A DNA stretch of 64,000 bases from JAAYEA01 sp012689325 (GTDB lineage: Bacteria > Chloroflexota > Anaerolineae > JAAYEA01), in the NCBI GenBank assembly GCA_036841525.1, contig DAITVZ010000016.1, positions 8,504 through 72,503 of the forward strand, in the 5' to 3' direction. The notes below the pieces were generated by a model. It made no database searches, had not been told where the DNA came from, and saw only the letters and a program-made list of their open reading frames with translations. Positions 26,413 to 34,950 of the stretch are shown here, piece by piece. A program made the translations under genes and the position numbers. Positions within the stretch are counted from its first letter, which is position 1; each line of letters begins with the position of its first letter.

Positions 26413-27447
26413 ATGAAAGAAATGCAAACCACGGAGACACAGAGGACACAGAGTATTTGGGGGCCAAAGCCCCTAAGGGCTCTCTGCCTCTGTGGGCTGT
26501 TATCCTTGCTCCTCTTGGCGGGCTGCGCCAGGAAACCGCAAGAGTCGACCCCGGCGTTGCTGATGCTGGATTGGGTCCCCAACACCAACCACACCGGCAT
26601 CTATGTGGCGCTGGAGCAAGGCTGGTATGCCGAGGAGGGGATCGCCCTGGAGGTGCTCCAGCCCGGCGAGGGCAGCACACCAGTGCAGGTGGTGGCGGCG
26701 GGCAAGGCCGATTTCGCCATCAGCTACCAGGAAGAGATGACCTACGCCCGCGCCGAGGGCGTCCCGGCGGTCTCCATCGCCGCCATCATCCAGCACAATA
26801 CCTCCGGCTTTGCCTCGCCGCAGGCCAAAGCCCTAACCCGCCCCAAGGATTTGGAGGGCAAGCGCTACGGCGCCTGGGGCTCGCCCATGGAGGAGGCCAT
26901 GCTTGAGGCGCTGCTCGCTTGCGACGGCGCCGATGCGAGCAAGGTCGAGTTCGTCAACGTGGGCTGGGCCGACTATTTCGTCGTCACCGAGCGAGACGTG
27001 GATTTCACCTGGATTTTCTATGGCTGGACGGGGATCGAGGCCGGGCTGCGCGGCGCGCCGCTGAACATCATCATGCTGCAAGACTGGGCCGCCTGCGTAC
27101 CCGACTATTACACGCCGGTGATCGCCACCAGCGAGAGCGCCATCGCCGACAGGCCCGACCTGGTGCGTCGCTTCATGCGCGCCACCCAGCGGGGCTACGA
27201 GTACGCCATCGCCCACCCCGCCGAGGCCGCCGAGATGCTCATCAAGCACGCGCCGGAAAGCGACCCCGAGCTGATCCGCCGCAGCCAGGCGTGGCTCAGC
27301 CAGCAATACCAAGCCGACGCGGCCCGCTGGGGCGAGCAAAAGCTGGAGGTCTGGCAGCATTACGCCGATTGGATGTTCGGCCAGGGGCTGCTGACCAAGA
27401 ACATCGACGCGGCGGCGGCCTTTACCAACGAGTTCCTGTCCCGGTGA
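26413..27447 (+). CDS. ABC transporter substrate-binding lipoprotein, NMT1/THI5-like (ThiY)
   Basis: 344 aa from an ATG at 26413 with GAGGTGAT upstream. The signal peptide ends in a LLLLAGC lipobox at about residue 36. The mature protein begins with LMLDWVPNTNHTGIYVALEQGWY, the hallmark of pyrimidine-precursor (formylaminopyrimidine) binding proteins, followed by QVVAAGKADFAISYQEE. It should deliver the precursor to ThiX and ThiZ. Oddly, codons 6-29, including part of the signal peptide, coincide with a dispersed inverted repeat (26428-26498). Confidence 0.92.
   Translation: MKEMQTTETQRTQSIWGPKPLRALCLCGLLSLLLLAGCARKPQESTPALLMLDWVPNTNHTGIYVALEQGWYAEEGIALEVLQPGEGSTPVQVVAAGKADFAISYQEEMTYARAEGVPAVSIAAIIQHNTSGFASPQAKALTRPKDLEGKRYGAWGSPMEEAMLEALLACDGADASKVEFVNVGWADYFVVTERDVDFTWIFYGWTGIEAGLRGAPLNIIMLQDWAACVPDYYTPVIATSESAIADRPDLVRRFMRATQRGYEYAIAHPAEAAEMLIKHAPESDPELIRRSQAWLSQQYQADAARWGEQKLEVWQHYADWMFGQGLLTKNIDAAAAFTNEFLSR
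26428..26498. repeat. Dispersed inverted repeat inside the ThiY-like signal-peptide region
   Basis: Left arm 26428-26453 contains ACCACGGAGACACAGAGG; right arm 26480-26498 contains CTCTCTGCCTCTGTGG, nearly its reverse complement, with a 26-base centre. The same family appears at 60382-60467 and as one arm at 2335-2363. Confidence 0.7.
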
Positions 27448-28241
27448 GCCGCGCCACGGAGCCCGAGAGCGGCGCGCCCAAGCTCGAGCTGCGCCACATC
27501 AGCAAGCGCTTCCGCGTGGGCGGGCGCGTGGTGGCGGCGCTCGAGGACGTCTCGCTGGCCCTGGGGGCGGGCGAGTTCGTCACCATCGTCGGGCCCAGCG
27601 GCTGCGGCAAGAGCACGCTGCTCAATATCGCCTGCGGGCTCTTGCAGCCCGACGCGGGCGAGATCCGGCTGGACGGCCAGCCCGCCGGGGAGCGCCTGGG
27701 CAAGGTGGCCTATATGCCCCAGCGCGACCTGCTGCTCCCCTGGCGCAGCGTGCTGGACAACGTGACGCTCGGCCCCGAGCTGGCCGGCGTCTCGCGGGAG
27801 GAGGCCCGCCGCGAGGCGCTGGCCGACCTGCCGCTCTTTGGGCTGGAGGGCTTTGAACACGCCCTCCCCGCCCAGCTCTCCGGCGGGATGAAGCAGCGCG
27901 CCGCGCTCCTGCGCACCCTGCTATTGCACCGCGAGGTCATGCTGCTGGACGAGCCCTTTGGCGCGCTGGACGCCCTGACGCGCCTGCAACTGCAAGAGTG
28001 GCTGCTGGGCGTCTGGGCCCGGTTCCGCACCTCCATCCTCTTTATCACCCACGACGTGGAGGAAGCGGTCTTTCTCTCCGATCGGGTGCTGGTCATGTCC
28101 CCCCGGCCGGGGCGGATAGCGTTGGAACTGGCGGTCCCCCTGCCCCGCCCCCGCGCTCGCCACATGTGCGACGAGCCCGAATGCATCGGGCTGCGGGAAA
28201 AGCTGTTGGAGGCGCTGGGTCTCGATAACCCGTCCGGTTGA
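27444..28241 (+). CDS. ABC transporter ATPase, nitrate/taurine type (ThiZ-like)
   Basis: 265 aa from a GTG overlapping the binding-protein stop. Walker A is GPSGCGKST, the Q loop MPQRDLLLPWRSVLDNVTLG, signature LSGGMKQR, Walker B VMLLDEPFGALD and the H loop FITHDVEEAVFLSDRV, all as in the NitT/TauT group. It energises the ThiX-ThiY importer and is the last gene of the TPP-regulated operon; no clear terminator follows. Confidence 0.92.
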   Translation: MSRATEPESGAPKLELRHISKRFRVGGRVVAALEDVSLALGAGEFVTIVGPSGCGKSTLLNIACGLLQPDAGEIRLDGQPAGERLGKVAYMPQRDLLLPWRSVLDNVTLGPELAGVSREEARREALADLPLFGLEGFEHALPAQLSGGMKQRAALLRTLLLHREVMLLDEPFGALDALTRLQLQEWLLGVWARFRTSILFITHDVEEAVFLSDRVLVMSPRPGRIALELAVPLPRPRARHMCDEPECIGLREKLLEALGLDNPSG

Positions 28242-28278
28242 CCCGATACCAGGCTCCTGCACCAGAGAAAACCCTCTG

Positions 28279-28307
28279 TTGCCTGAAGGGAATATCCCGG
28301 GTATAAT
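28279..28307 (+). promoter_or_regulatory. Sigma-70 promoter for the secreted protein at 28366
   Basis: TTGCCT (28279-28284), 17-base spacer, TATAAT (28302-28307), 58 bases before the ATG. Confidence 0.72.
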
Positions 28308-28365
28308 GTCTACCATGTAGTCTCGTTGATAACGGCATGGCAGGCTCGCGGCCACTGGAGGCAAG

Positions 28366-29970
28366 ATGAGACGTCCAGGAGCACGGGTTGCCCTACTGGT
28401 CTCGGCGATCGTGGTCTTGAGCATGGCCATCGCCGGTTTCCTCTACTTGCGCCGTCCCCCTGCCGCTTGCGAGATCGCGCATCTGCGTTTTGACCCCAAC
28501 TGGCCCAAATCGCTGGCCGGGCGCGTATCCTCCGATCAGCAGGCCGTCCTCTCCGCAAACGGCGCCCCCCAGACTTTCACGGTGTATTTCGATCCTCAGT
28601 CGGGCTCTGTCATCGAGGAGTGGAGCTACTTTACCCTGGGACAGGACCTCATCTTTGTGGACGGAGCGTACCAAGGCGGGACCGAGGTGCCCGCGCCGGC
28701 CCTGGTTGAGGGCGCCGTCATACCAGAGCCCGCCCTGTATCCCTGGGAGATCCTACAGGAGCCCAGGCCTGAATGCGTGGTCAAGCTCGCCGGGCCGGCC
28801 CTGTTTCAGACCTCGGCGGTGGTGCTGCCGGGCTGGAACGATAGCCACGAAGTCGCCCGGCTGTGGACGCTCGCCGGGGGCGGGAGCATGATCACGGTGG
28901 ATGGCCGACTCGCCCAGCTCAGCATCGATCCCGGCGTTGCGGTGGATCTGCATGCCTATGGCGTGAGCGGCCTGTTCGTCGGCACGCTGGGAGACGGCGC
29001 CGAGGCGCTCGGCGCCATCCTGTCGCCTGGCGGCAAGCAGGGCGCCTACCGGTTGTCCCTCTCGCCCAGAGGGCAGGGGACCACCCAAGATGGCGTCGAG
29101 CTCGTCCTGGATCTGGAGGGCTCGCGGCTGGATGGCGCCCATGTTCTCGGCACGGACGCGCGAGCCAGCGTGGTGAGCTTGGATGGCGCCGAAAGCCCGG
29201 CGGAGGCCAGCGGCACACTCGCCATCAAACGCCGGGGCGCGGCCTACGAGGTGCGAGTCGAGGGGCGGCTGGACGGCCGCGACTATGCCATCTCGGGCCT
29301 GCTGGGCAGCGGATTCTGGCTGTCCACGGACCGCTCGCTGGCGCAGGTGCTCGGCCCATCCGAGCCGACTATGGCACGCCAGACGTCCAGCCCGAGGCCA
29401 ACGGCTACCCCAGCGCCAGGCGGCGTCCTCTGGGCCGACACCTTTGATGTCCCGACCACTGGCCTGCCGCACGAATCCGAGAACGAGCACCAGGCGCTGC
29501 GCTACGCCGACGGCGAGTACCATGTGATGTCCAAGCAAGGGAATGTTATACTCGCTCGCTATAGCCGCGTGGTGGACGACGTGGATGTGGAGGTCTCGGT
29601 CAGGAGCGATGGGAAACCCAAGGGAAGCTATGGGCTGTCGCTGCGGGAGGTGCGGGACGCGACACGCAGCTACTATTGGGTAGCCATCAACCCCGCCAAC
29701 GGAACCTATGCCCTGTACAAGTGGAACGGCGCCTGGACGACACTGCAAGCCAATACCCCTTCTCCCGCCATCAACCGCGGCGAGGCCTGGAACCGGTTGC
29801 GCGTGCGTTGCCAGGGTCCCGAGATCACCGTTTACATCAATGGCACATTGATCACGACCGTCAGCGACAGCGAGCTCGCCTCCGGGCAGATCGGCCTATC
29901 GGTATCCGGCGAGGGGATGGCTGCTCGCTTTGACAACCTGGTGGTCAGGCTGCCGCCTGCGGCGCCATAG
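28366..29970 (+). CDS. Membrane-anchored extracytoplasmic protein with a LamG-like C-terminal domain
   Basis: 534 aa; GGAGG precedes the ATG. A signal-anchor helix at about residues 7-27 is followed by two unrecognised beta-rich regions (residues 40-340), a short Pro/Thr linker (SSPRPTATPAPGG), and a C-terminal concanavalin-like domain of about 185 residues: LWADTFDVPTTGLP, VVDDVDVEVSVRSDG, GLSLREVRDATRSYYWVAIN, WNRLRVRCQG, ITVYINGTLI and RFDNLVVRLP. That domain type binds sugars but no catalytic residues are seen. I do not recognise the rest. Confidence 0.65.
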   Translation: MRRPGARVALLVSAIVVLSMAIAGFLYLRRPPAACEIAHLRFDPNWPKSLAGRVSSDQQAVLSANGAPQTFTVYFDPQSGSVIEEWSYFTLGQDLIFVDGAYQGGTEVPAPALVEGAVIPEPALYPWEILQEPRPECVVKLAGPALFQTSAVVLPGWNDSHEVARLWTLAGGGSMITVDGRLAQLSIDPGVAVDLHAYGVSGLFVGTLGDGAEALGAILSPGGKQGAYRLSLSPRGQGTTQDGVELVLDLEGSRLDGAHVLGTDARASVVSLDGAESPAEASGTLAIKRRGAAYEVRVEGRLDGRDYAISGLLGSGFWLSTDRSLAQVLGPSEPTMARQTSSPRPTATPAPGGVLWADTFDVPTTGLPHESENEHQALRYADGEYHVMSKQGNVILARYSRVVDDVDVEVSVRSDGKPKGSYGLSLREVRDATRSYYWVAINPANGTYALYKWNGAWTTLQANTPSPAINRGEAWNRLRVRCQGPEITVYINGTLITTVSDSELASGQIGLSVSGEGMAARFDNLVVRLPPAAP

Positions 29971-30064
29971 AGCCAGTGGACGTTCAGCGCATGGGCTTGG
30001 CGGCCTATATCAGCTCGAACGAATCGACAACCCTGCAGAGTCATGGGATAGCATCTCGGAGGGC

Positions 30065-31729
30065 ATGAACATGGCGGCGGTAAGCATCATAGCCACGGTG
30101 GCGCTGGCGTTGGGCTTGCTTAGCTGGGGGATGGACGTCAACCAGGCCGTGGTCAACGAGAGCAACGTGAGCTATTCGAAAGCAGCCATGCAGCAGGTGC
30201 AGGAGCGCCGGAGCCAGGTGGAGCAAGAGCTGGCCGAGGCGCGCCGGCGGGGTGATGCCGTGACCGTGGCCGAGTTGCAGGCGCTGCGAGACGGACTGAA
30301 CGCGATCGAGAGGCGCTGGAACCCTGCCGCCCAGCTACGCCAGGCGGAACAGACCAGAGCCGCGTTCATCGAGGAGGGGCAGAAAAAGGCCGCCATCGAC
30401 ATGGGCGCTGGGCTCGTCTCCCGCGGCGTGGGCGGGTTCGGCAAGGTTCAGGGCACCTTTATGCGCGGGACCAACTGGCCGCCCGCCAAGAGCATCCTGA
30501 CTTGGGATCCCAAGGCGGCGCAGGCTGTGCGCCTCATCCTGGAGGCCGATCGCCCGGTCCTGCAGGTGATCGAGCTAGCGGATGATGCGGAAGACCATCT
30601 CTCCGTCGTCCTGGCTGGCTTTGACGTGCTGAGGGGCACGATGGGCAGCGGGGGCCAGCCGCAAGATGCGCAGGCGGCCTACGAGGGAGTCAGCGGCGCC
30701 CTGCAAGGGCTGGAGGGGCTGCGGGCGCTGCCCAGCACCGTCGGGGAGTATCTGAAAGGTTCTTTGGAGAGGCAGGCGCGAGCGGCCAATCCCCAGATCG
30801 CCGGGTTGCCTGAGGAGGAGCAAGAGGCGTTCGTGCGCGACCAGGCCTGCAATCGCCTGCGCGGGCTACAGGCCAGCGAGTCGGACCCGGATCGCGCCAA
30901 CGCCGTGCGGGTGGCTCAGGCGATGCTGGATTGCCCACAGCTCGTGAGCCAAGCGGCCCCGTCCGCCACGGCCTCGGGGACGTCAACCAAGCGTGCAGCG
31001 AACGTTGCTGCGGCTGCCTCCACACCAACGAGCGCGGCCACGCCCACCCTCCGGCCCGCGCGCACCGCCACCCGAGCGGCGACGCTGGCGCCAACTCGGG
31101 CGCCGACGCGCACGCCCACGCCCACGATCGCCACCGCGCTAGTATGGGTCAGGGATAGCCAGTCGGTCATCAACGCCGCGGACGCGCCATTGGCCATCCA
31201 CGAGGGCGGCGGGGTGACCAGGGAATGGGTCTTTACCGGACCTGATCGGGAGGCGCGCGCCGCGAGCGCCACCGCTACCGCCCAGGCCAGCGCAAGAGTG
31301 GACGGGAAATTCACGTCTTACCAGGTGGGCGAGACGCTCTTTATCTGGAACGAGCGGTACGTGGACCGCGGGTCAGAGCATCACAATCTGACCGTCGAGG
31401 CGAGGTTCGATGCTCCGCCGCAGACGCTCAAGCTGGGCCAGAAGGCGACGCTCGCGGTCCGCTTTGCGCACAGCGGCGCGATCGCCAGCAGCTACTATTA
31501 CGGGATGTCCTTCCAGTACGGCGCGGACACGGCGCACCGCCACCTCGTCGAGCCTAATCAGCCCTTGACCTATGCGCCTTGGTCTGGCATCGCCGGTCCC
31601 GCCACCAAGAGCTGGACCTTGACGGCTCCACAAGGCGCCAAGGCCGGCGACACCTTCCAGGTCTGGGCCAAGGGCGCGGGACACCCGCCCTGCGACGTGA
31701 CGTGGACCTATCGGGCAGGGTATCGTTAG
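30065..31729 (+). CDS. Unrecognised membrane-anchored coiled-coil protein with Thr/Ala/Pro linker
   Basis: 554 aa from an ATG at 30065 with GGAGG upstream. A membrane helix lies at about residues 3-20, then a long charged coiled coil (about 25-110: QQVQERRSQVEQELAEAR), a helical region to about 310, a low-complexity linker of Thr, Ala, Pro and Arg (about 310-360), and a C-terminal beta-rich domain (about 360-554) with TFTGPDRE-like strands, HHNLTVEARF and FQVWAKGAGHPPCDVTW. I recognise no family. It may be a surface or stalk-like protein; it follows the preceding secreted protein by 94 bases. Confidence 0.6.
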   Translation: MNMAAVSIIATVALALGLLSWGMDVNQAVVNESNVSYSKAAMQQVQERRSQVEQELAEARRRGDAVTVAELQALRDGLNAIERRWNPAAQLRQAEQTRAAFIEEGQKKAAIDMGAGLVSRGVGGFGKVQGTFMRGTNWPPAKSILTWDPKAAQAVRLILEADRPVLQVIELADDAEDHLSVVLAGFDVLRGTMGSGGQPQDAQAAYEGVSGALQGLEGLRALPSTVGEYLKGSLERQARAANPQIAGLPEEEQEAFVRDQACNRLRGLQASESDPDRANAVRVAQAMLDCPQLVSQAAPSATASGTSTKRAANVAAAASTPTSAATPTLRPARTATRAATLAPTRAPTRTPTPTIATALVWVRDSQSVINAADAPLAIHEGGGVTREWVFTGPDREARAASATATAQASARVDGKFTSYQVGETLFIWNERYVDRGSEHHNLTVEARFDAPPQTLKLGQKATLAVRFAHSGAIASSYYYGMSFQYGADTAHRHLVEPNQPLTYAPWSGIAGPATKSWTLTAPQGAKAGDTFQVWAKGAGHPPCDVTWTYRAGYR

Positions 31730-31788
31730 GGAGCGGGACAAGCGCTGGCGGGTCGTCTCCAGCATCCCGGGCGCGATGCGCGGGGCTT

Positions 31789-31817
31789 TTGACATCCCCG
31801 CCAACTTGTGCTATACT
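31789..31817 (+). promoter_or_regulatory. Sigma-70 promoter P1 with adjacent LexA box
   Basis: TTGACA (31789-31794), 17-base spacer, TATACT (31812-31817); the LexA-type box begins five bases after the -10. Confidence 0.82.
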
Positions 31818-31822
31818 CCATA

Positions 31823-31838
31823 CAGAACGTTTGTTCTG
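31823..31838 (+). promoter_or_regulatory. LexA (SOS) box, GAACN4GTTC type
   Basis: CAGAACGTTTGTTCTG is a perfect palindrome containing GAAC-N4-GTTC, the operator of Gram-positive-type LexA. It covers the expected start site of P1, so binding would block transcription toward the ATC-hydrolase-like gene and ssb. Confidence 0.75.
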
Positions 31839-31917
31839 TTTGCAATTCCTGCCTTGGCGGGCCGCTCGACTATTACGAAGACAGACGGGCCCTGGCCTAG
31901 CTAGGCAAGCAGCTCGC

Positions 31918-31946
31918 TTGACATGGCCAGCCTGGTGCGCTAGAAT
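31918..31946 (+). promoter_or_regulatory. Sigma-70 promoter P2
   Basis: TTGACA (31918-31923), 17-base spacer, TAGAAT (31941-31946), 37 bases before the ATG at 31983; it would bypass the LexA-controlled P1. Confidence 0.7.
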
Positions 31947-31982
31947 GCAGCAGGGTTCGCTGAGCAGCAAGGTTGAGAGCCA

Positions 31983-32702
31983 ATGGCTAGCAGACGCCAC
32001 ACCTACCGTGAGTCGCGGCTGCTGAGGGATTTCGACAGGACGGTGCACCGGATCAGCCACCTCCTGATCATCCGGTATGGCGCGGAGCGGGCCGGAGCCT
32101 GGATCGAGGAGGCTCGCCGAGAATTCGCCGTCATCATCCCGCAGCTTCCCGACGTGGGCGGCAAGCAGCCTTTCACACAGTTTGTCACCGCGACCGGCTG
32201 GTTCCTGGCCCTGTATCGGGTGTTGCAGCGGCATGGCCAGACCGTCGAGGAGGCCGGACGGCTCTGTTACGACGCGACCGCGGCCTACCTGCGAGCCTCT
32301 CCCGGGTTCGCGCGCCGGCTCTTGGGATACATGACCTTCTCGCCGAGGTATCTGAACAGGCTGAAGCGCCGGGCAGCCGAATCGCAGAGGCGCGAGCGGC
32401 CTGGGGATTACGTTTTCACCTATGTCGAGGGGGATGGCGAGGGCTTTGACTATGGCGTTGACTATCAGGAATGCGCTTCGGTCAAGTTCCTCGCCGCACA
32501 GGGCGCGTCAGAGCTGGCGCCGTATCTTTGTGCGGCGGACAAACTATACAGTGATATGCTCGGCTGGGGATTGAGGCGCACCATGACCCTGGCCGAGGGC
32601 TACGACAAGTGCGATTTCCGCTTCAAGAAGGGGGGGCCGACCCGCGTGCGGCTGCCTGCCGCTCTGGAACAACCGGATGGACAGGCATCCCCGGGCGGAT
32701 AG
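31983..32702 (+). CDS. L-2-amino-thiazoline-4-carboxylic acid hydrolase family protein
   Basis: 239 aa. The C-terminal part matches the ATC-hydrolase family pattern: GVDYQECASVKFLAAQGASELAPYLCAAD, MLGWGLRRTMTLAEGYDKCDFRFKKG, with conserved Cys residues in the CAS, LCA and KCDF contexts. The N-terminal half is helical. The named enzyme opens a cyclic precursor to cysteine in pseudomonads, but most family members are uncharacterised, so the substrate is open. A LexA-controlled promoter and a second promoter lie upstream, and ssb is 92 bases downstream in the same direction. Confidence 0.75.
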   Translation: MASRRHTYRESRLLRDFDRTVHRISHLLIIRYGAERAGAWIEEARREFAVIIPQLPDVGGKQPFTQFVTATGWFLALYRVLQRHGQTVEEAGRLCYDATAAYLRASPGFARRLLGYMTFSPRYLNRLKRRAAESQRRERPGDYVFTYVEGDGEGFDYGVDYQECASVKFLAAQGASELAPYLCAADKLYSDMLGWGLRRTMTLAEGYDKCDFRFKKGGPTRVRLPAALEQPDGQASPGG

Positions 32703-32794
32703 ACTCGGTTCTGCGCCGGCTGGCAGGCCAGCATATTCGTCCATGCCAGCGAAGCCACCAAGGCACGAGGATATGCAAAAGGAGAAAGTAATCC

Positions 32795-33214
32795 ATGTAC
32801 CAAACCACAACCGTCATCGGGCATCTTGGCAGAGATCCAGAGATGCGCTATACACCCTCAGGCACGCCAGTGACCTCTTTTAGCGTGGCCACGTCGCGCC
32901 GTTGGACCAACGCCAACGGCGAGCAGCAAGAGAAAACCACCTGGTTCCGCGTCACCGCCTGGAGCAAACTTGGCGAGACCTGCAACCAATACCTGACCAA
33001 AGGGCAGTTAGTCCTGGTGGAAGGCGAGATCGACGCCTCGGCTTGGACGGGACAAGATGGAAAGCCCAGAGCCACGCTCGAGCTGAGAGCGCGCAATGTT
33101 CGCTTTCTCAGCAAGCGGGGCGAGCAGGGTGGCGGCGGCGGCGGTGGCGGCGGGCAGGAGCCAGCCGACTCTTTCAGCGAGGCCCCCGGCAACGAGGACG
33201 AGATCCCCTTCTAG
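32795..33214 (+). CDS. ssb: Single-stranded DNA-binding protein
   Basis: 139 aa. An OB fold fills residues 1-108 (TTTVIGHLGRDPEMRYTPSG, VTSFSVATSRRW, EKTTWFRVTAWSKLGETCNQYL, GQLVLVEGEID), followed by a nine-glycine flexible linker and the acidic protein-docking tail NEDEIPF. It coats single-stranded DNA in replication and repair. AAAGGAGAAAG precedes the ATG. The upstream LexA box suggests, but does not prove, DNA-damage control of this transcription unit. A terminator follows. Confidence 0.95.
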   Translation: MYQTTTVIGHLGRDPEMRYTPSGTPVTSFSVATSRRWTNANGEQQEKTTWFRVTAWSKLGETCNQYLTKGQLVLVEGEIDASAWTGQDGKPRATLELRARNVRFLSKRGEQGGGGGGGGGQEPADSFSEAPGNEDEIPF

Positions 33215-33265
33215 AACGCTCAGCCCGAGCCAACCTGACGTTCGCGACGCTCCATAGCCGTAAAT

Positions 33266-33316
33266 GCAGAGGCCGAGATCGCAGTCTATTTGACTGTGAC
33301 CTCGGCCTCTGCTTTA
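33266..33316. terminator. Terminator hairpin after ssb
   Basis: GCAGAGGCCGAG (33266-33277) pairs with CTCGGCCTCTGC (33301-33312); a T-rich tail follows. It lies between convergent ssb and the oxidoreductase gene. Confidence 0.75.
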
Positions 33317-33348
33317 TCTCGATTCAGTCGTTCGCCGCGCGGCGTGAC

Positions 33349-34758
33349 CTATTCCTTCTTGGCGCCGCCCTCGCGCATGGCGCCCAGGTCGCGCTCGTTC
33401 AGCCGGCGAGAGGTGACCTTGGGCAGCTCGATCGGGTCGTAGGGCGTGGGCATGGACGGGTAATCCGGCATGCCGATGCTTTGGACCAGGTCGGCCACAT
33501 AGATCTGCTTGCCGGTGGCCATGGAGAGGTTGGCCGCTACGCCGGTGAGGATCGAATAGGCGCCCGCGCGCTGGTCAGCCGCGCGCAGATACTTGTCCTT
33601 CGGCGGGTTGGGGCTAAAGAGATCGTCCAGCAACACCGCATCCCCGCCACCGTGGCTGCCCACCCCCTGCCACACGGGCACCGAATAGGCCGTGCCAAAG
33701 TGCGGGTGGACCATGATGCTGGTCCCCTCCGCCATCAGCTCGCCGGGCACCGAGCCATCGCCGCTGATATAGACCGTCTCGCGGCGTTTGAACTCCAGCC
33801 GGCCTTTGGACCCGTTAAAGCTGATGGCCAGTCCCTCCCAGGGCAGGAAGGCGTTCAGCGAGTAGCTCATCTTGACGCCGTTCTCATAGGCGACCACCAC
33901 ATTCATCGAGTCCTCGATGTCGATCTGGTCGCTAAAGACGCAGCGGTCGCGAAAATAGCCGTCGTACTCCTCGGTCTGGGCGTACATCTCGTTCAGTCGC
34001 TCGTTGCCCTTCAGGTCCAGGAAGAACGGGCACCGCTTGGCCTCCGGGCAATCCGCGCACCGCTCCGAGCGGTCCTTCAGCCCATAGCGCAGCGCTTGCT
34101 GCGGCGTGTAGAACTTGCGATGCCCCATGGCAAAGACCGAGGCGGGCACGCTGGAGAGCAACCAGTTGATCAGGTCAAAGTGATGGGTGGCCTTGTGCAC
34201 CATCAAGCCGCCCGAGTTCTGCTTGTTACGGTGCCAGCGCCGGAAATAGTCCGCGCCGTGGTAGGTGTCCAGCAGCCAATGGAAATCGACGGACAGGATG
34301 TCGCCGATGACGCCGGACATCAAGAGGTCTTTGACCTGGGTGGTCGGGGGCGAATAGCGATAGTTAAAGGTCACGACGCACTTTTTGCCGGTGCGATGCT
34401 GGGTATTGATGATGCGCTGGCACTTGGCGGCGTCCGTGGTCATGGGCTTTTCGGTGATGACGTCGCAGCCCAACTCCATGGCCCGGCAGATATACTCGTC
34501 GTGATAGCAGTCCTTGGTGGTCACCACCACCACATCGGGCTTGCACTCGGCGATCATGCGGTCGAAATCGGCGGCGCTATAGGTCGGGACCTGGACGCCC
34601 TGCTCGGCGACCCATTGCGCGCGCAACTTTAGTCGGCCCTCGTTGGAATCGCACAAGCCCACCAGTTCGCAGCTTGCGGCATGGCTCTTGACGATGGCCA
34701 TCGAGTACATCATGGACCGTCCGCCGACGCCCACCTGCACGTATCGTTTCCTTGACAT
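33349..34758 (-). CDS. Gfo/Idh/MocA family NAD(P)-dependent oxidoreductase
   Basis: 469 aa, longer than the usual 330-400. The N-terminal Rossmann domain has YVQVGVGGRSMMYS, LVGLCDSNEGRL, PDVVVVTTKDCYHDEYI and ITEKPMTTD (the EKP lysine motif). The middle NYRYSP and the HHFDLINWLL segment (about residue 187) supply the usual catalytic His/Asp region. A Cys-rich insertion (ERCADCPEAKRCPFFLD) near residue 225 is seen in one subgroup. It oxidises or reduces a sugar or cyclitol; the substrate is unknown. A promoter lies upstream. Confidence 0.88.
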   Translation of the reverse strand: MSRKRYVQVGVGGRSMMYSMAIVKSHAASCELVGLCDSNEGRLKLRAQWVAEQGVQVPTYSAADFDRMIAECKPDVVVVTTKDCYHDEYICRAMELGCDVITEKPMTTDAAKCQRIINTQHRTGKKCVVTFNYRYSPPTTQVKDLLMSGVIGDILSVDFHWLLDTYHGADYFRRWHRNKQNSGGLMVHKATHHFDLINWLLSSVPASVFAMGHRKFYTPQQALRYGLKDRSERCADCPEAKRCPFFLDLKGNERLNEMYAQTEEYDGYFRDRCVFSDQIDIEDSMNVVVAYENGVKMSYSLNAFLPWEGLAISFNGSKGRLEFKRRETVYISGDGSVPGELMAEGTSIMVHPHFGTAYSVPVWQGVGSHGGGDAVLLDDLFSPNPPKDKYLRAADQRAGAYSILTGVAANLSMATGKQIYVADLVQSIGMPDYPSMPTPYDPIELPKVTSRRLNERDLGAMREGGAKKE

Positions 34759-34821
34759 CTTGTCCTCCCGTTTGATCTGCGCGCTCGCTAATTCAGCTCG
34801 GATGATCTAGTCTGTGGCCCC

Positions 34822-34850
34822 AGTATACCACCGCCCAGCCGGTTGTCCAA
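34822..34850 (-). promoter_or_regulatory. Sigma-70 promoter for the Gfo/Idh/MocA gene
   Basis: Minus strand: TTGGAC (34850-34845), 17-base spacer, TATACT (34827-34822), 64 bases before the start at 34758. A plus-strand TATAAT at 34878-34883 may serve the divergent moxR-type gene, but with no good -35 box. Confidence 0.7.
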
Positions 34851-34950
34851 TGATACAAGCGCAATCCCGACCTGTGGTATAATAGGTGATGGTGGCCCTG
34901 GCCTGCGCGTCGGGGCCCATGACGTCACCGACCCAAGAAAGGGCAAGCCC

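Larger units (their letters stand above)
31730..31982. other. Intergenic region with two promoters and a LexA-type operator
   Basis: Contains the promoter 31789-31817 with an operator at 31823-31838, and a second promoter 31918-31946. No convincing open frame of its own was found between the operator and the ATG at 31983. Confidence 0.6.
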
